From Plakobranchus ocellatus (lineage: Eukaryota; Mollusca; Gastropoda; Plakobranchidae): a DNA stretch of 34,835 bases. Positions 31,136-34,835 of the stretch are shown here, piece after piece. The notes beneath the pieces were generated by a model, which was not told the DNA's origin, did no database searches, and worked only from the letters and a program-made list of their open reading frames with translations. The translations under genes and the position numbers were made by a program. Location: positions 699,771 to 734,605 of the forward strand of contig BLXT01007857.1 of NCBI GenBank assembly GCA_019648995.1, written 5' to 3'. Position 1 is the stretch's first letter; each line of letters starts with the position of its first letter.

Positions 31136-32479
31136 ACACCATCAAACGGGGCCTTACTCTCTGTCGAGCAAGTTTGGCTTGACTCGAGCTATGATGCAGC
31201 ATCGGTACAGACTTGTTCACATGCTATTGCGGGCTGCTGTGAGGTCGTATAGATTGTAATCGACACGATCGAGTGTTTGAGACTAGAGTGTTATAGAGGG
31301 TTTCTTGCTCACTCAAGGTGAGATATGAGTGGCCATGATTGGTTGAAAAGAGGCGTGAAGAGTAATACACTTTATAGTTTTATCAAGAACCTTGGATTTG
31401 GAGAGTAAGGATCTATGTCGAAGAGACGGGGCCTAAGCTTAATACATCGATAATGCTAACTGTGTAATATGTGTGAGCCCGTGCAAAGAAGAGAGACATT
31501 TATTAACACATTTCTTCATATTTCACACAATTTTGATTGACAGTTTTTTTAGCTATGCTTCTTTTTTTTTATGGAATAATAGGTATAAAAAATAATTTGG
31601 CTTTACAAGTATTCTATCTAACAAGTATGTTTTATGACTTTAGCTTGGTGGTCTTACCCTGGGTGCTCACAGTTATTTTTATAATTTCAACCCCTAAAAA
31701 TCATTTAAAGGTACTCTTCATTTGATACAAGTTTATTGAATTTCAAGAAAACTCCCTGGATCATTTACATTATCAAATTAGCGTACCGTGCAGATTTCTA
31801 AACTTTGTATAATATTAGTATCATGAGTGCTGACACCAATATGTCAACGTTACATTAACGCGATAAAGAGACGATATTAATGTTACTGGGGTTAACATGA
31901 AAAATCTAATGAATGAAAGTCTTTTCAGATAATTGTTAGAAATGTACATAATTCCTTGAAAAAACACTTCGTTCATTTTTCATTGAAATCCGCGTGGTTA
32001 CGATTATCATAATATTTTTCCCCGCGCCCTGGGGAGCAAATTAATGCCTGTCCTCCCAGCAAAGAATGTGCAAGAGATCGACACCACTCTTTGTCATCAA
32101 ATAATCTATCAAAACAGAGAGGAGCCTGAAAATCAGACGAGGTGTGCGGTGTTAACCTCGCAACCCGAAGTCAAACTTCCTAGCAGTGGAAAGGGTAGAA
32201 TGGCATTGGACAAATGACGGTTTCGATCAAACTACATGGTCTTATTATTAATAGGATTGCATAGCTTATTCGCAATTAACTTTTTCGTAGTTTTGGCCAC
32301 TACTCAAATTTTATAATGGTGGTGAAGGCTGTAAAATTGCAATAGTTTTTCCATCACACCTATTTTTAACCTTCACACCTCATTCGTTATTGTTATTGAT
32401 AAAAACTTTTTTAACACAATAAGTAGCTTGTAGAGCTACTACAACAACAACTACCATGGAGTGAAAACAAACTCAAGTT

Positions 32480-32627
32480 TAATAATTCTCAGAGTCGTGA
32501 GAAGACCGTTAATTCATGTGTTCTAGCTTCATGCGTCTGTTTATTCACTACAGTCCCAGCAGTCAACAAGGACTAAGTAAGTGTCAATTGCCAGTGCAGT
32601 TGTGGATCAGTAACTCGCTTAAGAGCT
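32480..32627 (-). repeat. Probable short 3' LTR of the Gypsy element
   Basis: Sequence between the polypurine tract and a stretch ending CTCTGAGAATTATTA. It contains AATAAA (32540-32545, minus strand) about 85 bp from the start. At about 150 bp it would be short. The outer end cannot be fixed without the 5' LTR. Confidence 0.4.
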
Positions 32628-32633
32628 CCCCCC
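32628..32633 (-). other. Polypurine tract of the Gypsy element
   Basis: GGGGGGAG on the minus strand, just after the pol frame in the position expected for the plus-strand primer. A short tract, but at the right place. Confidence 0.5.
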
Positions 32634-32696
32634 AGCACTGGCGTTGTAGTCACTGGAACGTGGAGGCAGACGAACAGCCTGTCCGGAACGTGTTGA

Positions 32697-33640
32697 TCAA
32701 GCTTGTGGTCGGGACGACGTATCTTCAGGCTCAGGCGTCTCCTGGGGTTCTGACTGTGCGGGCTGCAATGGAGGGCGTCCACGTCGCGGCGGCTGAGCTA
32801 CAGGAACTGGATTGGTGAGGTCTATATGCGCTGGTTTCAAACGGTTGACTGAAATAATCTCCTCGCGGTCTCCAACCATAATGCGGAAGGTTTTGTCACC
32901 TGAAGCAACCACCTGGAAAGGCCCGTCATACGGACGTTGGAGTGGACCACGATGGCCATCATGGCGAATGAAGACAAACTTGGAATCGCGCAGAGATTTT
33001 GGCACATGTGACTGTGCCCATAAGTTGTGATGAACAGTGGGTAAAGGTGAAAGGTTCTTAATATTTCTATAACAAGAGTCTCGGCCAATGCCTGAAGGTA
33101 CACACTTTGCAAATGGGTCTATAAATTCACCTGGAACAGTGAGAGGAATTCCATAGACAAGTTCAGCGGCAGATGACCCAATGTCTTCCTTGGGAGCAGT
33201 CCTTAAACCTAGTAGGATCCACGGCAGCTCATCTGCCCAGTTTGGTCCTTGTAGACGAGCTTTAAGAGCTGATTTTAAAGTCCTATGTAAACGTTCCGCA
33301 AAGCCATTGGACTGGGGATGATAAGCCGTAGTCTGGTGAAGTTGAACTCCATGCTGATTGGCTATCTCGCCCCAAAATGTCGAAGTGAATTGGGTTCCTC
33401 TGTCTGAAGTAATATCCAGGGGCACACCGAAACATGAAATCCAATTCCTGATGAGGGCTTTTGTAGTCTGTGGAAGAGATGCCGCTAAGAGGAATCACTT
33501 CCGGCCAGCGACTGGTCCTGTCAATGATGGTGAGGAGATGTGTAAATCCCTCTGAAGGAGGCAAAGGTCCAACAAGGTCAATGTGCAAGTGACTAAACCT
33601 TCTCGAAGGCACAGGAATATTCAGAACTGGTGAGTGCACA
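32697..33640 (-). pseudogene. Gypsy integrase, frameshifted
   Basis: The first part (33640 to about 33465) has the core start HIDLVGPLPPSEGF and TIIDRTSRWPEVIPL. After a frameshift near 33465-33475 a 242-codon frame carries TSDRGTQFTS and YHPQSNGFAERLHR, so the D, D and E of the integrase core are all present but split over two frames. A GPY/F-like module (RPYDGPFQVV, then ISVNRLKPAH) and a Pro/Glu-rich tail follow, ending at 32697. The domain is typical; the break makes it non-functional as read. Confidence 0.85.
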
Positions 33641-33740
33641 TGTGTTTGAATTTTTTATCGCTGGCATGCTAGACATTCCTGTGACCACCGCTTAACCTGT
33701 TTTTTAAGTCCATGCTATACGAATCTTTGTGACACTAGCT
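33641..33740 (-). pseudogene. Integrase HHCC zinc finger with two stops
   Basis: The region joins the RNase H side to the integrase core. It contains the HxxxH part (IHNLAHP, just upstream) and the CLAC pair (ECLACQR). In-frame TAG at 33715-33717 and TAA at 33655-33657 interrupt it. Confidence 0.8.
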
Positions 33741-34835
33741 TCACTGTCGATTTGCGACTGGGGTGTGCAAGATTATGAATTGACTCAAAAACTTGACGTT
33801 GGAAAGTTTGGGGAACCAACGGTCGAAGTAGCCCTGTGGACACGTCGCACAACAATGTAGAGTTGTGTATTTGATAAGGCACAATGTGGAGATCTGTGAT
33901 GGCTATTGGAAAAGCCCTGTCTTTTTCTTGTGCCTTTGCCATAGCTATGCCGAGGGTGACATTGCTGAGAGAGCACCGCGACAGACAGTCAGCCACTACG
34001 TTGGATTTCCCGGAAACATGTCGTATATCTGTTGAGTACTCTGATATGAAGGCAAGATGACGTTGCCGCCGTGCTGTCCATGGATCAGACAGTTTTGAAA
34101 TGGCGCCCACCAAAGGCTTATGATCAGTGTAGGCAGTAAATGGCCTCCCTTCCAAGAAGAACCTGAAATGTCTTATTGCTAAGTAAAGTGCCAGTAGCTC
34201 TCGATCAAATGTGCTGTACCTCATTTCTGGTGGGCGTAGTCGTTTGCTGAAGAAGGCAAGAGGTTGCCATATCCCATTCACATACTGCTTAAGTACGCTC
34301 CCGATTGCCTGGTCAGAGGCGTCTGTGGTAAGGGAGATGTGTGCTCCGTGCTTGGGGTGGCTGAGCATAGTGGCTTCTGCCAATGCTTCTTTACAAGATG
34401 CAAATGACATGTCCATATCTGCTGTCCAACTGAGAACCTTTTGAGAGTGGGACTTTTGTAGAGCACAGTGAAGCGGGAGTAGAAGCGATGCAGCGTGGGG
34501 AATGTATCTATGATAAAAATTGACCATGCCCAAGAATTCTTGTAGACCCTTCACTGTGGATGGCTTTGGGAAATCCGTTATAGCCTTGACCTTTGATGGT
34601 AATGGAATGGACCCATACTGTGACACTTGATGACCTATGAAATCAAGGGACCTTTGGCCGAATAGATATTTCTCAAGCTTGATCACAAGTCCAGAATCTT
34701 GAAGACGGCTGCAAACTAAGCGAAGATCTTGCAAATGCTGCTGCTCAGACGAACTTGCCACCAGTATGTCAACCAGATAGACAAATGCACATGACAGCCC
34801 TTGTAGTACAGAGTCCATTAAACGTTGAAAGGTTT
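33715..34835 (-). CDS. Gypsy reverse transcriptase (partial) and RNase H
   Basis: The frame enters from the window edge in the palm domain and runs 367 codons from the first Met at 34818. The palm motif reads FVYLVDILVAS, followed by SLDFIGHQVS, the thumb-like GLQEFLGMVNFYHRYIP, and a connection. The RNase H part has TTDASDQAIG, STFDRELLALY and YTDHKPL, giving the D, E and D of that fold. The second residue of the usual metal-binding YxDD box is Val (codon at 34771-34773). The frame stops at 33715. Confidence 0.9.
   Translation of the reverse strand, partial: TFQRLMDSVLQGLSCAFVYLVDILVASSSEQQHLQDLRLVCSRLQDSGLVIKLEKYLFGQRSLDFIGHQVSQYGSIPLPSKVKAITDFPKPSTVKGLQEFLGMVNFYHRYIPHAASLLLPLHCALQKSHSQKVLSWTADMDMSFASCKEALAEATMLSHPKHGAHISLTTDASDQAIGSVLKQYVNGIWQPLAFFSKRLRPPEMRYSTFDRELLALYLAIRHFRFFLEGRPFTAYTDHKPLVGAISKLSDPWTARRQRHLAFISEYSTDIRHVSGKSNVVADCLSRCSLSNVTLGIAMAKAQEKDRAFPIAITDLHIVPYQIHNSTLLCDVSTGLLRPLVPQTFQRQVFESIHNLAHPSRKSTVKLVSQRFV

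Larger units (their letters stand above)
30631..32479 (-). other. Upstream intron or flank of minus-strand paralog
   Basis: 1.85 kb with a poly-G tract (30665-30702), a SINE copy (30988-31135) and AT-rich sequence. No exon ending in the required phase 2 was found, so the 5' part of the gene is missing, beyond the Gypsy element, or unrecognised. Confidence 0.5.
32480..34835 (-). mobile_element. 3' part of a Ty3/Gypsy LTR retrotransposon
   Basis: The order on the minus strand is reverse transcriptase (entering from the window edge), RNase H, HHCC zinc finger, integrase with a GPY/F-like tail, polypurine tract and 3' LTR. That order defines Ty3/Gypsy. No envelope frame is seen. The gag, protease, 5' LTR and start of RT lie beyond 34835. 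Two stops and a frameshift show decay. Confidence 0.9.

Noticed and set aside
31656..31691. Small minus-strand exon candidate (VEIIKITVSTQ) between good acceptor and donor
   Set aside because: Ends in phase 1, whereas the 30570-30630 exon needs phase 2; no linking exon was found.

Overview
The window looks like animal nuclear DNA. It is AT-rich and intron-dominated, with many microsatellites, tRNA-derived SINEs and a decayed Ty3/Gypsy retrotransposon. Nothing bacterial, organellar or phage-like is visible. The repeat types suggest an invertebrate, perhaps a marine lophotrochozoan or similar, but this is a weak inference and I cannot name a species. Three runs of N mark assembly gaps.

The main content is two paralogous split genes facing each other tail to tail. 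The plus-strand copy shows only its last four coding exons (131-179, 1627-1903, 5532-5594, 7296-7364); its 5' part lies left of the window. The minus-strand copy runs from about 30630 down to a stop at 13704, and I could chain 13 candidate exons. The last four exons of both copies match one to one in order, phase and length (49/49, 277/292, 63/63, 69/72 nt), with good splice sites and clear protein similarity. The upstream minus exons encode a stretch resembling a cyclic-nucleotide-binding fold, then a long Ser/Arg/Lys-rich, probably disordered linker, then the conserved C-terminal part. The best guess is a CNBD2-like (cyclic nucleotide-binding domain containing) protein. The two-gene structure is read directly from the sequence; the family name is an inference. 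Other linker exons and the N-terminus of both genes are not resolved.

Layout: 1-7364 is the plus gene with large microsatellites in its introns. 7365-13703 is the convergent intergenic region, with similar sequence downstream of both stops, candidate poly(A) signals, a compound CTG/CTA array, two SINE families and an unexplained exon-like stretch at 11.8-12.2 kb. 13704-30630 is the minus gene. Its introns hold a 79-bp tandem repeat, a 50/51-bp minisatellite, a THAP-like scrap, a MITE-like element, a G-rich block, a LINE 3' scrap, an LTR-like block and SINE copies. 30631-32480 is mostly anonymous. 32480-34835 is the 3' part of a Ty3/Gypsy element on the minus strand, broken by stops and a frameshift and with an altered reverse-transcriptase active site.

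Most other open frames are chance frames or products of simple repeats.
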